A DNA stretch of 64,000 nt from Aromatoleum toluclasticum ATCC 700605 (lineage in GTDB: Bacteria > Pseudomonadota > Gammaproteobacteria > Burkholderiales > Rhodocyclaceae). The notes under the pieces are model-generated. The model had not been told where the DNA came from. It ran no database searches and saw only the letters and a program-made list of their open reading frames with translations. Positions 56,053 through 64,000 of this stretch are shown one piece after another. Each line of letters starts with the position of its first letter. Within the stretch, counting starts at the first letter, position 1. The position numbers were made by a program, and so were the translations under genes. The stretch spans positions 248,001-312,000 of the forward strand of contig NZ_KB899497.1 of NCBI RefSeq assembly GCF_000378245.1, written 5' to 3'.

Positions 56053-57930
56053 TTACAACAGCACCTGCGTTCCCAGTTCGACGACCTGGTTCGGCGGCAG
56101 GCGGAAATAGGTCGCAGCCCCTTCGGCCTGCCGGGTCATCCACGAAAACAGGGCGCAGCGCCAGCGCGGTAGCCCGCCGGGGCCGTCGACGATCACGGAG
56201 CGCGCGACGAAATAGGTCGTCAGCATCGGCTCGAGGTTCAGGCCCAGCCGGTCCGCTCCCCGGAGCGCTTTGGGCAAGTCAGGCTCCTCGCGGAACCCGA
56301 AATGGACGTCGACCTGGTAGATGTTGGGGCCGAGCGGTTGCAACCGCAGGCGTTCGGCTTCCGGAACGTAGGGCACTTCCTCGCTGATGACATGCAGGAA
56401 CAAGGTCTGTTCGTGCATCACCTTGTAATGCTTCAGGTTGTGGAACAGCGCGCTCGGGACCACGCTGGTGTCCGAGGTGAGGTAGACGGCGGTGCCGGCG
56501 ACCTTGGGCACGTCCGGATGAGGACCGCGCACGAAGCCGTCCATGGGTACGTCGATCTTCCGCCGTTGGTCGGCGACCAGCGCACTGCCATCCTTCCAGC
56601 TTGTGAGGGCGATGAAGATGAGCGCGCCGAGCACCATCGGGAACCACCCTCCGGCTGCAATCTTCGTCAGGTTCGAGCCGAGGAAGGCGCACTCCAGCAA
56701 GGCGAAGAGTCCCAGTCCCGCAATGACCGGCAGCCGGAAGCGGCTCGGGACGGCAATCGTGACGAAGATCGTGAGCACCGTGGTGATGATCATCGTGCCC
56801 GACACCGCGATCCCGTATGCCGCGGCGAGCGCGTTCGACGAGCGGAACTCCAGCACCAGCAGCACGACGGCCACCAGCATGAGCCAATTCACGCTCGGAA
56901 TGTAGATCTGGCCGCGCTCGCTGTCCGAGGTGTGCAGGATGCGCACCCGCGGCAGGTAACCCAGCCGCGAGGCCTGCAGCGTCATCGAGTACGCGCCCGA
57001 GATCGTCGCCTGCGAGGCGATCACCGTTGCCGCCGTCGCAAGGCCGACGAGCGGAAACACGAACCAGTCCGGTGCCAGCAGGTAGAACGGATTCTCTACC
57101 GCCGTCGCGTCGCGCAGGACCAGCGCGCCCTGGCCGAAATAGTTGATCAGCAGGGCGGGGCACACCAGGCCGTACCAGGCGATGCGGACCGCCTTCGCGC
57201 CGAAGTGGCCCATGTCGGCGTACAGGGCCTCGCCGCCGGTCAGCGCGAGGAAGACCGCCGACAGCAGCAGGAAGGCCGCGTGCGGATGTTCCAGCGCGAA
57301 GCGGATGGCGTGTGCCGGGTTGATCGCCGCGAGCACCTGCGGCGTCTGGACGATCGAGTGCAGGCCCAGCACCGCGAGCGTCGCGAACCAGACCAGGGTC
57401 ACGGGGCCGAACAGGGTGCCGACGCGACTCGTGCCGTGCTTCTGGATCAGGAACAGGCTGACCAGGATGCCGATCGTGATCGGCACGACCAGCCGCTCGA
57501 AGTCCGGTGCCGCTACCGAGAGGCCTTCCACGGCCGACAGGACGGAGATCGCCGGCGTGATGATCGCATCGCCGTAAAAGAGCGCCGCCGCGAAAATCCC
57601 GGCGCCGATGACCAGCGCCGCGAGCCGCGGTGCGCCGGCCGCACGCCGATGGGCGAGGGCGGTCAGCGCCAGCACGCCGCCTTCGCCGTCGTTGTCATGG
57701 CTCAGCACGATCCACACGTACTTGACCGAGATGATCAGCATCATCGCCCAGAAGAAAGCCGATAGCGTCGCGAGGACGGTTGCCTCATTCACCGGCAGCG
57801 CATGCGAACCGTGAAACGCTTCCTTGAACGCGTACAGCGGGCTCGTACCGATATCGCCGTACACGATGCCCAGCGCGGCCAGGGCGAGAACCCCCAGGCT
57901 GCTGCGCGAATGATCCTGGTTTGCGGACAT
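56053..57930 (-). CDS. kup: Kup-type potassium uptake transporter
   Basis: A 625-residue Kup/HAK protein with twelve helices and the characteristic start GVLALAALGIVYGDIGTSPL and VIFSVKY-like block SVKYVWIVLSHDNDGEGG. It takes up K+ with protons. It is preceded by a KdpE/KdpD-like pair on the same strand, a less common arrangement than with kdpFABC. Confidence 0.95.
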   Translation of the reverse strand: MSANQDHSRSSLGVLALAALGIVYGDIGTSPLYAFKEAFHGSHALPVNEATVLATLSAFFWAMMLIISVKYVWIVLSHDNDGEGGVLALTALAHRRAAGAPRLAALVIGAGIFAAALFYGDAIITPAISVLSAVEGLSVAAPDFERLVVPITIGILVSLFLIQKHGTSRVGTLFGPVTLVWFATLAVLGLHSIVQTPQVLAAINPAHAIRFALEHPHAAFLLLSAVFLALTGGEALYADMGHFGAKAVRIAWYGLVCPALLINYFGQGALVLRDATAVENPFYLLAPDWFVFPLVGLATAATVIASQATISGAYSMTLQASRLGYLPRVRILHTSDSERGQIYIPSVNWLMLVAVVLLVLEFRSSNALAAAYGIAVSGTMIITTVLTIFVTIAVPSRFRLPVIAGLGLFALLECAFLGSNLTKIAAGGWFPMVLGALIFIALTSWKDGSALVADQRRKIDVPMDGFVRGPHPDVPKVAGTAVYLTSDTSVVPSALFHNLKHYKVMHEQTLFLHVISEEVPYVPEAERLRLQPLGPNIYQVDVHFGFREEPDLPKALRGADRLGLNLEPMLTTYFVARSVIVDGPGGLPRWRCALFSWMTRQAEGAATYFRLPPNQVVELGTQVLL

Positions 57931-57965
57931 GATGATTTCCCGTGAAAGGCGAAGGGAAGGCCGGG

Positions 57966-58655
57966 TCAGGCCTGGAAGCGGTAACCGACACCGATTTCGG
58001 TGCGCAGATGCATTGGCTGGGTGGGGTCCGCCTCCAGCTTCTGGCGCAGGTGGCCGACATAAATGCGCAGGTAATGGGTGCTATCCACGTAGGCCGGCCC
58101 CCACACCTCGCGCAGCAGCTGGCGATGCGTCATGACCTTGCCGGCGTTTCCGAGCAGCACCACAAGCAGGCGATATTCCCGTGCCGTCAGATGCACCGGC
58201 GCCCCCGCGCGCAATACCGTGCGACGCGCGAGATCGACCTCCACGTCACCGAAGCGCACCACCGCCGCACCCGCATCGCCGCCCTCGGCGCGGCGCAGCA
58301 GGGCGCGGACGCGCGCGAGCAGCTCGCCCACCGAGAAGGGTTTCGTGAGGTAGTCGTCCGCGCCCGCATCGAGCGCATTGACCTTTTCATTCTCATCGGA
58401 GCGCGCCGAAAGGATTAGCACCGGCATGCGCGACCAGTCGCGCACCGCACGCACGAAGTCCACGCCGTCGCCGTCGGGCAGCCCCAGGTCGAGGATGACG
58501 AGATCGGGCTTCCCCGATACCGCATCGTCCAGCGCCTGTTGCACGGTCGCCGCCTCGATCACCTGGTATTCCGCGCGTTCAAGCGTCTGGCGAATGAAGT
58601 GGCGGATCTGCAGTTCGTCCTCGACCACGAGGATGCGGACCGGGTGTGCGTTCAT
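57966..58655 (-). CDS. kdpE: KdpE-like response regulator
   Basis: A 229-residue OmpR-family regulator; the phosphoacceptor Asp is in LVILDLGLPDGDG, and the C-terminal winged-helix has REYRLLVVLLGNAGKVMTHR. The tail has VWGPAYVDSTHYLRIYVGHL, as in KdpE. It overlaps the kinase stop by four bases. No kdpFABC genes are nearby; kup is its downstream neighbour. Confidence 0.88.
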   Translation of the reverse strand: MNAHPVRILVVEDELQIRHFIRQTLERAEYQVIEAATVQQALDDAVSGKPDLVILDLGLPDGDGVDFVRAVRDWSRMPVLILSARSDENEKVNALDAGADDYLTKPFSVGELLARVRALLRRAEGGDAGAAVVRFGDVEVDLARRTVLRAGAPVHLTAREYRLLVVLLGNAGKVMTHRQLLREVWGPAYVDSTHYLRIYVGHLRQKLEADPTQPMHLRTEIGVGYRFQA

Positions 58656-60196
58656 GATCCGCCTTCCGTCGGGTCCGCAGGTTCGGGGTCGATCCCCGGC
58701 GGCTCGCCGCCGCAGGGCAGCGCGATGCGGACGCAGGCACCTCCGTCGGCACGGTTCGACGCGTTGATCTGCCCCCCATGGGCATCGATGACGGCCCGGC
58801 AGATCGCCAGCCCCAAACCGACGCCGGGGCTCGGCAACTGAGGCGCACCACGTTCGAACAACTCGAAGATCCGCGCCAGGCTACCCGCCGCAAACCCTTC
58901 GCCCCGGTCGCACACCTCGATCGCGAAGCCCCCCTCATCATCCGTCTTCACGTCGATCGTCACGGGTGAGCCGGCCGGCGAATACTTCGCGGCATTCTCC
59001 AGCAGGTTGCAGAACACGCGCTCCATCAGCACTGCGTCCATCGCGATGAGGGGCAGGTCCGGCTGCAGCGACACCTTGACCGGGTGCTCGCGCAAGGCCT
59101 CGCCCAGCAACTGGATGCTGGCGCCGATCACTTCGTCGATCGCCTGCCATTCCTTGCGCAGGCGCACCTGCCCCGCTTGCAGGCGGGCCATGTCGAGCAG
59201 CTTCTCGACCATCTCATGCAGCCTTCCGGCCTGATCCCGGATCGCGCGCGCGGTGTCGCGCTGTTCGCCGCTCAGGCGGGCGTCGGCCAGCGCCAGCGTA
59301 TCGGCCAGGCCGAAGAGCACCGTCAAGGGTGTGCGGATGTCGTGCGAGATCGACGAAAGGATCGAACTGCGCAGCCGTTCGGCCTCAGTTTCCATGCGGC
59401 TTGCCTGCGCCTGCTCCACGAGGCGCAGCCGTTCGAGGGCGATCGCCGTCACGGAGGCCACGGCTTCGAACATCGGTCGCAACGGGTCGAGCCCGTCGCG
59501 ACTGCAGTCCCGTACCAGCAGCACACCGTGGCGGCGGGTCGCGCCGTCCAGCGGAAAGAGCAGCGTCAGACCGCTCGGGCCGCTGGTACTGCAGGACGGG
59601 TCGCTCGCCTGACTCCGATACACGGCATCGAGCACCAGCGATTCGTCCAGCCCGAGCGTGGCCGTGCCGGCGGGGAACTCGTGCAACTGCCCGTCGGCAT
59701 CGGGCAGGAAGAAGGCGGGTTCTCCATCAGCCTGCTCGCGAACGAATGTCGTCACGCGCTGCACCGCCTGTTCGGGCGATATCGCGCCGGCCAGATTTCG
59801 CGCAAGGGCGTAAAGCGCCAGCGAGTGGGCCTCGCGCGCGCTCGCCTCGCGTGCGCTGGCCTGCAGGCTGGTCGTCAGATGGCTGATGAACAGCGACACG
59901 GCTAGCATCACCGCAAAGGTCACGAGGTACTGTACGTCGCTGACCAGGAAGGAAAGATGCGGCGGTACGAAGAAGAAGTCGAACAGCGCGACGCTGACGA
60001 AGCTGGCCAGGACCGCTTCGGATCGCCCGAGCCGTGCGGCGATGAAGACCACCGTGAGCAGCAGGAGCATCGCGATGTTGGTGAGGTCCAGCACATCGCG
60101 CAGCGGCAGACAGACCGCCACCGCGAGGCCGCAGGCGACCAGTGCGATCGCATGGCTGGAAATCGGGGGCGGATGCCCGCTCGTGTCGTTTCGCAT
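58652..60196 (-). CDS. KdpD-like sensor kinase lacking the N-terminal KdpD/USP domains
   Basis: A protein of about 514 residues, shorter than the roughly 890 of full KdpD. It begins with the four-helix DUF4118 sensor (LTNIAMLLLLTVVFIAARLG and FDFFFVPPHLSF), followed by a GAF-like region, HisKA with SISHDIRTPLTVLFG, and an ATPase domain (GVGLGLAICRAVIDAHGGQI). The N-terminal KdpD and universal-stress domains are absent. ATG 60196 is best supported; a longer frame lacks similarity. Confidence 0.85.
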   Translation of the reverse strand: MRNDTSGHPPPISSHAIALVACGLAVAVCLPLRDVLDLTNIAMLLLLTVVFIAARLGRSEAVLASFVSVALFDFFFVPPHLSFLVSDVQYLVTFAVMLAVSLFISHLTTSLQASAREASAREAHSLALYALARNLAGAISPEQAVQRVTTFVREQADGEPAFFLPDADGQLHEFPAGTATLGLDESLVLDAVYRSQASDPSCSTSGPSGLTLLFPLDGATRRHGVLLVRDCSRDGLDPLRPMFEAVASVTAIALERLRLVEQAQASRMETEAERLRSSILSSISHDIRTPLTVLFGLADTLALADARLSGEQRDTARAIRDQAGRLHEMVEKLLDMARLQAGQVRLRKEWQAIDEVIGASIQLLGEALREHPVKVSLQPDLPLIAMDAVLMERVFCNLLENAAKYSPAGSPVTIDVKTDDEGGFAIEVCDRGEGFAAGSLARIFELFERGAPQLPSPGVGLGLAICRAVIDAHGGQINASNRADGGACVRIALPCGGEPPGIDPEPADPTEGGS

Positions 60197-60421
60197 GTTC
60201 GGCTCGTCAATCCTCGCCCGCGGCACAGGACGTCTGGTGCAGTGGCAGTGGGCCGGAGTTCGTCGTTGCGGTAATTCTGACGGGGCGGAGATAAAAACGG
60301 GGTAAACGCGTAGAGCGGTCGCTTGCATCTCCCCCGCTTCCGCTGCCCGTCCGCTCTGCCGGCGGCATCTCGATCAATTACTATTGCCCGACTGCCAACA
60401 GCATGCTGCGAGGGGATCCCG

Positions 60422-61435
60422 ATGAGAGTGTTTCAGGTCGAGACGGAGTGGACAGACGACAACCTGCGCATCGGCGAACGCCCGGAACCGACCGCCGGCC
60501 CGGGCGAAGTCAGGCTGAAGATGCTCGCCTCCGCGCTCAACTATCGCGATCTGCTGGTGCCGCGGCGCGGCTACGGTTCGCGCATGCAGGCGCTGCCGCT
60601 GATCATGCTCAGCGATGGCGTCGGGCGCATCGACCAGGTCGGTAGCGGCGTGGACGCTTACCGCATCGGCGATCGCGTCTGTCCGCTGTTCTTCTCGACC
60701 TGGCCCGGCGGCGAGCCTAGCGCCGAGCACCTCGGTCGCAGCCTCGGCTGCGAAAGCGACGGCACCATGGCGGAATACATGGTCGTCCCGGCCGCGACGG
60801 TCGCACCCGTTCCTGCCCACCTCGACGACGCCGAGGCCGCCACCCTGCCCACCGCCGCGGTTACCGCGTGGCGCGCGCTCGTTACCGAAGGACGGGTCAA
60901 GGCCGGCGACACCGTCCTCGTCCAGGGCACCGGCGGCGTCTCGCTGTTCGCCCTGCAGTTCGCCAGGATGCTCGGCGCGAGGGTCATCTGCACCTCGTCC
61001 AGCGACGAGAAACTCGAACGCGTCCGCGAGCTCGGGGCCGACGTCACCATCAACTACCGTTCCACGCCCGAATGGGGCCGCGTCGCGCGTGATGCCGCGG
61101 GCAACGGCGGGGTCGACCACATCATCGAAGTCGGCGGGCAGGGCACGCTCGCGCAATCGCTGCGCGCAGTGCGGCCTGGCGGCACGCTCAGCCTGATCGG
61201 CGTGCTCGGCGGCGGCGCCATGGACGCCCCGCTCGGCCTCGTCGTCACGCGCCACGTCCGTCTGCAGGGCATCACCGTCGGCAACCGCGAGGACTTCCTC
61301 GCGATGTCGCGCGCAGTTGCGCACAACGGCATGCGGCCCGTCGTCGACCGCAGCTTCCCGTTCGAGGAACTGCGCGAGGCCATGCAATATCTGGCCAGCG
61401 GCCGCCATTTCGGCAAGATCTGCATCCGGCACTGA
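60422..61435 (+). CDS. zinc-free MDR oxidoreductase (quinone oxidoreductase/alcohol dehydrogenase-like)
   Basis: A 337-residue member of the medium-chain dehydrogenase family. The N-terminal [15 protein letters not shown] lacks the catalytic zinc cysteine, and the Rossmann motif is [17 protein letters not shown]. The zinc-binding lobe of alcohol dehydrogenases is also missing. A NADPH-dependent reductase for enones or quinones is likely, but the substrate is unknown. Confidence 0.88.
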   Translation: MRVFQVETEWTDDNLRIGERPEPTAGPGEVRLKMLASALNYRDLLVPRRGYGSRMQALPLIMLSDGVGRIDQVGSGVDAYRIGDRVCPLFFSTWPGGEPSAEHLGRSLGCESDGTMAEYMVVPAATVAPVPAHLDDAEAATLPTAAVTAWRALVTEGRVKAGDTVLVQGTGGVSLFALQFARMLGARVICTSSSDEKLERVRELGADVTINYRSTPEWGRVARDAAGNGGVDHIIEVGGQGTLAQSLRAVRPGGTLSLIGVLGGGAMDAPLGLVVTRHVRLQGITVGNREDFLAMSRAVAHNGMRPVVDRSFPFEELREAMQYLASGRHFGKICIRH

Positions 61436-61452
61436 GCGACGAGACACCTTCC

Positions 61453-61890
61453 ATGCACATCTGGGTCGATGCCGACGCCTGCCCCGGCGTCATCAAGGAA
61501 ATCCTGTTCCGCGCCGCCGAGCGCACCAAACGCCCGCTCACGCTGGTCGCCAACCAGACCCTGCGCACTCCCGCCTCCCCGCTGATCCGCATGATCCAGG
61601 TTCCGGGCGGCTTCGACGAGGCCGACAAATACATCGCCGCGCACGTGCAGGCCGGGGACCTCGTCATTACCGCCGACATCCCGCTCGCCGCCGCAATCGT
61701 CGAAAAGGACGCCCACGCCCTGTCGCCGCGCGGCGAACTCTACGGCAAGGAAAACATCCGCGAACTGCTCGACATGCGCAACTTTATGGACACCTTGCGC
61801 AGCACCGGCGTGGAGACCGGCGGTCCGCCGGCGTTCAGCGCCGGCGACCGGCAGGCGTTCGCGAATCGACTGGATCGGTTGCTGAGGTAG
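61453..61890 (+). CDS. YaiI/YqxD-family (DUF188) protein
   Basis: The 145-residue protein has the family pattern [20 protein letters not shown] at its start and [20 protein letters not shown] in the middle. It resembles a PIN-like nuclease fold with conserved aspartates, but the function is unproven. It follows the MDR gene by 17 bp. Confidence 0.92.
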   Translation: MHIWVDADACPGVIKEILFRAAERTKRPLTLVANQTLRTPASPLIRMIQVPGGFDEADKYIAAHVQAGDLVITADIPLAAAIVEKDAHALSPRGELYGKENIRELLDMRNFMDTLRSTGVETGGPPAFSAGDRQAFANRLDRLLR

Positions 61891-62119
61891 GGCGGACTGC
61901 GAGAGGGTGCGGTCGTGGTCGGCGGGGATGCGTCCTTGGCGGCTCCATTTTCCTTGATAGTTGTTGGCCTGTCGCTATGCTGAAAGGATCGATTTGCAAC
62001 CGATCTGCTTCTGCATATTCCGGTTGTGTCCCCCGTCTGATCGCCGAAGTCGTAAGGACGCCTCCCGGCTCAAAGGACGAATCAATGCGTAAGACTACTG
62101 GCTGGCCATAGGTGAAAGA

Positions 62120-63169
62120 ATGAAAAACAAATTGGGTACTTGGACGCGTCTCCTGTCTGCTGCACTGGTCCTGGCGCTGCCGGGATTCGCCAGTGCGCAA
62201 CTGGAGTTCAGCAATGTCGTGGTCTTCGGCACGAGCATCTCTGATCCCGGCAACGGGTTTGCGTTGCTGACACATCCGGTAGAAGGCCTGAATCTGGATA
62301 GTACGGTTCCTCAGACCACGCCACCGCATTACGAGGGCCTGGACGAAACGCTCGTGCCCAGTGCGCCCTATGCCAAGGGGGGGCATCATCTCAGCAACGG
62401 CCCCACATGGATCGAACAGTACGCCGTCGGGCATGGGTTTGCCCGCGATGTCGGCCCGGCGTTTCAGGACAGAGGCAAAGCCTCGAACTATGCGGTCGCC
62501 GGCGCCCGTGCGGTGGATTTTCCGGGCCGGGTAAACCTGCCGGATCAGGTGCAGGTATTCCTCCAGGACGTCGGGAACAATGCCCCGGCAGACGCCCTGT
62601 ATGCTGTTGAAATTGGCAGCAATGACGTGCGCGATGCCCTGGTCGCGTTCGCCAGCACGCTTCAGGATACCCACGACCTCGCTCAAGCGACGGAGGCAGC
62701 GCAGGCGGTCATCTCGAATGCTCTGAACAGCATAGCCTCCCACATGCAAACCTTGTACTTCGTCGGTGCGAGGAAGTTCCTCGTCGTGAATGCGCCGCGC
62801 CTGGATCTGGTGCCGGCCGTCAGGTTCGTGGAGCAGTTCGTTCCCGGCACCGCCACCTTGGCCTTCAGTCTGACGCAAGCCTTCAACCAGGCCCTGTCGC
62901 AGAACGTGCTGGACCCGCTTGCCGGCCTGCCGGACATTCAGATCGCACGCATGGACATCGCTACACAGATGACGACCATCGTGACGGCGCCGAGCAGCTT
63001 CGCGCTGACAAACGTGACGGACCCCTGCGTCACGCCGAACGTGCCGCCTTATACGTGCCTGCAGCCGGACAGCTACTTCTTTTGGGATGGTATCCATCCG
63101 ACCAAGGCCGTGCACGGCATCTTTGCGCAGCAGGCAGCAGGCATTCTGACTCGTTATCCGGCCCCCTGA
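62120..63169 (+). CDS. secreted GDSL/SGNH-family esterase
   Basis: A 349-residue protein with a signal peptide ending near FASA. The first block reads VVVFGTSISDPGN, so the usual GDSL Asp is Thr. The later SGNH blocks are present: a Gly in the ASNYAVAGARA stretch, GSND, and the DGIHPTKAVH His-Asp block. It is a likely lipase or esterase. A candidate terminator hairpin follows at 63256. Confidence 0.85.
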   Translation: MKNKLGTWTRLLSAALVLALPGFASAQLEFSNVVVFGTSISDPGNGFALLTHPVEGLNLDSTVPQTTPPHYEGLDETLVPSAPYAKGGHHLSNGPTWIEQYAVGHGFARDVGPAFQDRGKASNYAVAGARAVDFPGRVNLPDQVQVFLQDVGNNAPADALYAVEIGSNDVRDALVAFASTLQDTHDLAQATEAAQAVISNALNSIASHMQTLYFVGARKFLVVNAPRLDLVPAVRFVEQFVPGTATLAFSLTQAFNQALSQNVLDPLAGLPDIQIARMDIATQMTTIVTAPSSFALTNVTDPCVTPNVPPYTCLQPDSYFFWDGIHPTKAVHGIFAQQAAGILTRYPAP

Positions 63170-63255
63170 TGTGCCGGGTGACGGACCGCCAGTAGCGGCT
63201 GTCGTTGCGTAGGCGCACCCGAGGTATCGCGCCTCGATACTCGCGCAGAAGTTCG

Positions 63256-63278
63256 TGCCCGGAATGATTTATCGGGCA
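63256..63278. terminator. hairpin after the GDSL esterase gene
   Basis: TGCCCG at 63256-63261 pairs with CGGGCA at 63273-63278. It is followed by a weak T-rich stretch. A second hairpin (GCAAGCC and GGCTTGC) lies at 63315-63336, before the next gene. Their roles are uncertain. Confidence 0.4.
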
Positions 63279-63365
63279 TCATTGGGTCTTCGTTGTCATA
63301 TGAACCTGGTCCGGGCAAGCCGCCACACGGGCTTGCTCCGGGCAGGATCGGCGGAGCCCCGAGCG

Positions 63366-64000
63366 ATGAAACCCCAAGGAATCGTTGTCCTGGTCGCAGG
63401 CCTGCTCGCCTGCGCTTCCCTCGCCCATGCAGGGACCGGCAGGATGAGCGCGGAGGAGGTGCCCGCGCCGCTCCGCCCCTGGGTCGATTGGGCCCGTCAT
63501 AGTCCGCCCGCGCCGGAATGTCCGCGCACGGGAGCCGAACCGGCGTCCGCGCAATGCATCTGGCCGGCGGGCATCGAGATGCAGCTCTCCGGCCGGCAGG
63601 GCGCCTTCACGCTGACCGTCGACGCCTTCGCCGACGGCACGGTGGAATTGCCCGGCGATGTCGAGGCCTGGCCGCGCGACGTGCGCCTCGACGGCGAGCC
63701 GACGGCGGTCGTGCCGGCGAACGGACGGCCGTCGCTGCGCGTGGGGCCGGGGCATCACGTGGTCGCCGGGAGCTTCGACTGGCAACAACTGCCGCTGAAC
63801 CTGCAGTTGCCGCGGCAGGTCGCGAAGGTTTCGGTCACGATCGACGGCGAACGGTTCGCCGGTCAGCCGGATGCGTCCGGCCAGTTGTGGCTGCGCGCCT
63901 CGCCGGACAAGGAGGGCACGGTGGATGCCCTGTCCACGCGCGTATTCCGGCAGTTCGCCGACGACGTGCCGATGGTGTCGACGGTGCGCTACGAATTCTC
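63366..64000 (+). CDS. exported protein, 5' part (3' end outside window)
   Basis: The frame is open to the end of the window. ATG 63366 starts a signal peptide (residues about 1-22, VVLVAGLLACASLAHA). The mature part has a Cys pair (CPRTGAEPASAQC) and then beta-rich sequence with repeated acidic motifs. I do not recognise the family. The length is unknown because the gene runs off the window. Confidence 0.7.
   Translation, partial: MKPQGIVVLVAGLLACASLAHAGTGRMSAEEVPAPLRPWVDWARHSPPAPECPRTGAEPASAQCIWPAGIEMQLSGRQGAFTLTVDAFADGTVELPGDVEAWPRDVRLDGEPTAVVPANGRPSLRVGPGHHVVAGSFDWQQLPLNLQLPRQVAKVSVTIDGERFAGQPDASGQLWLRASPDKEGTVDALSTRVFRQFADDVPMVSTVRYEF

Overview
The window is a GC-rich, densely coded bacterial chromosome segment. 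Gene content (split two-component systems, CopK, glycine-cleavage and pyruvate carboxylase cluster, Acr3/ArsA arsenic operon, NrfD-type respiratory molybdoenzyme) suggests a betaproteobacterium of the Azoarcus/Thauera/Aromatoleum group. That placement is inferred from gene content and codon usage, not from a marker gene. No rRNA, tRNA, CRISPR array, prophage or intact insertion sequence was found.

Left part (1-11.3 kb): the end of an HPP/CBS protein, an MFS exporter divergent from a LysR regulator, a cobalamin-binding-type protein and a pseudouridine synthase. These are followed by an arsenic-resistance operon, arsR-arsC-arsD-arsA-acr3. A phosphate-binding-type periplasmic protein and a chemoreceptor form a two-gene operon on the other strand.

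Centre-left (11.3-26.6 kb): after a decayed stretch with an acr3 remnant and a truncated TorD chaperone comes the most interesting locus. A PhnD-like periplasmic sensor, a histidine kinase and a sigma-54 response regulator (the AioX/AioS/AioR arrangement) face a nine-gene operon. This operon encodes a four-cluster Fe-S protein, an NrfD membrane anchor, a Tat-exported molybdopterin catalytic subunit whose Fe-S motif reads Cys-Cys-Asp-Cys, and a TorD chaperone. It continues with an unusual accessory set: a DUF309-like protein, a HisA-like protein, a cysteine-less rhodanese-like exported protein, a multi-cluster ferredoxin and an orphan protein. The promoter region carries a clean -24/-12 element and two upstream palindromes spaced four helical turns apart. 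The substrate is not known; an oxyanion such as an arsenic, selenium or sulfur species is a reasonable guess. A DUF318 permease and a small thioredoxin-like protein follow.

Centre (26.6-35.8 kb): a copper region, with a P-type ATPase operon on the minus strand and copK on the plus strand. It contains a perfect 83-bp tandem duplication that created an orphan signal-peptide ORF, and two similar copper-box-like palindromes. Next come a degenerate EAL protein, a ChrA chromate transporter and a patatin-like phospholipase.

Right part (35.8-64 kb): an MHS transporter, an M20 amidohydrolase and two LysR regulators. A long one-carbon cluster follows (gcvH-gcvP-ACT regulator-AGCS symporter-glyA-sdaA-gcvT-lipA-folB-pabB), in which glycine, serine, lipoate and folate steps lie together. 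After it come pyruvate carboxylase, a potassium module (kup with KdpE and a shortened KdpD-like kinase), an MDR oxidoreductase, a YaiI-family protein, a secreted GDSL esterase and the start of an exported protein that runs off the window.
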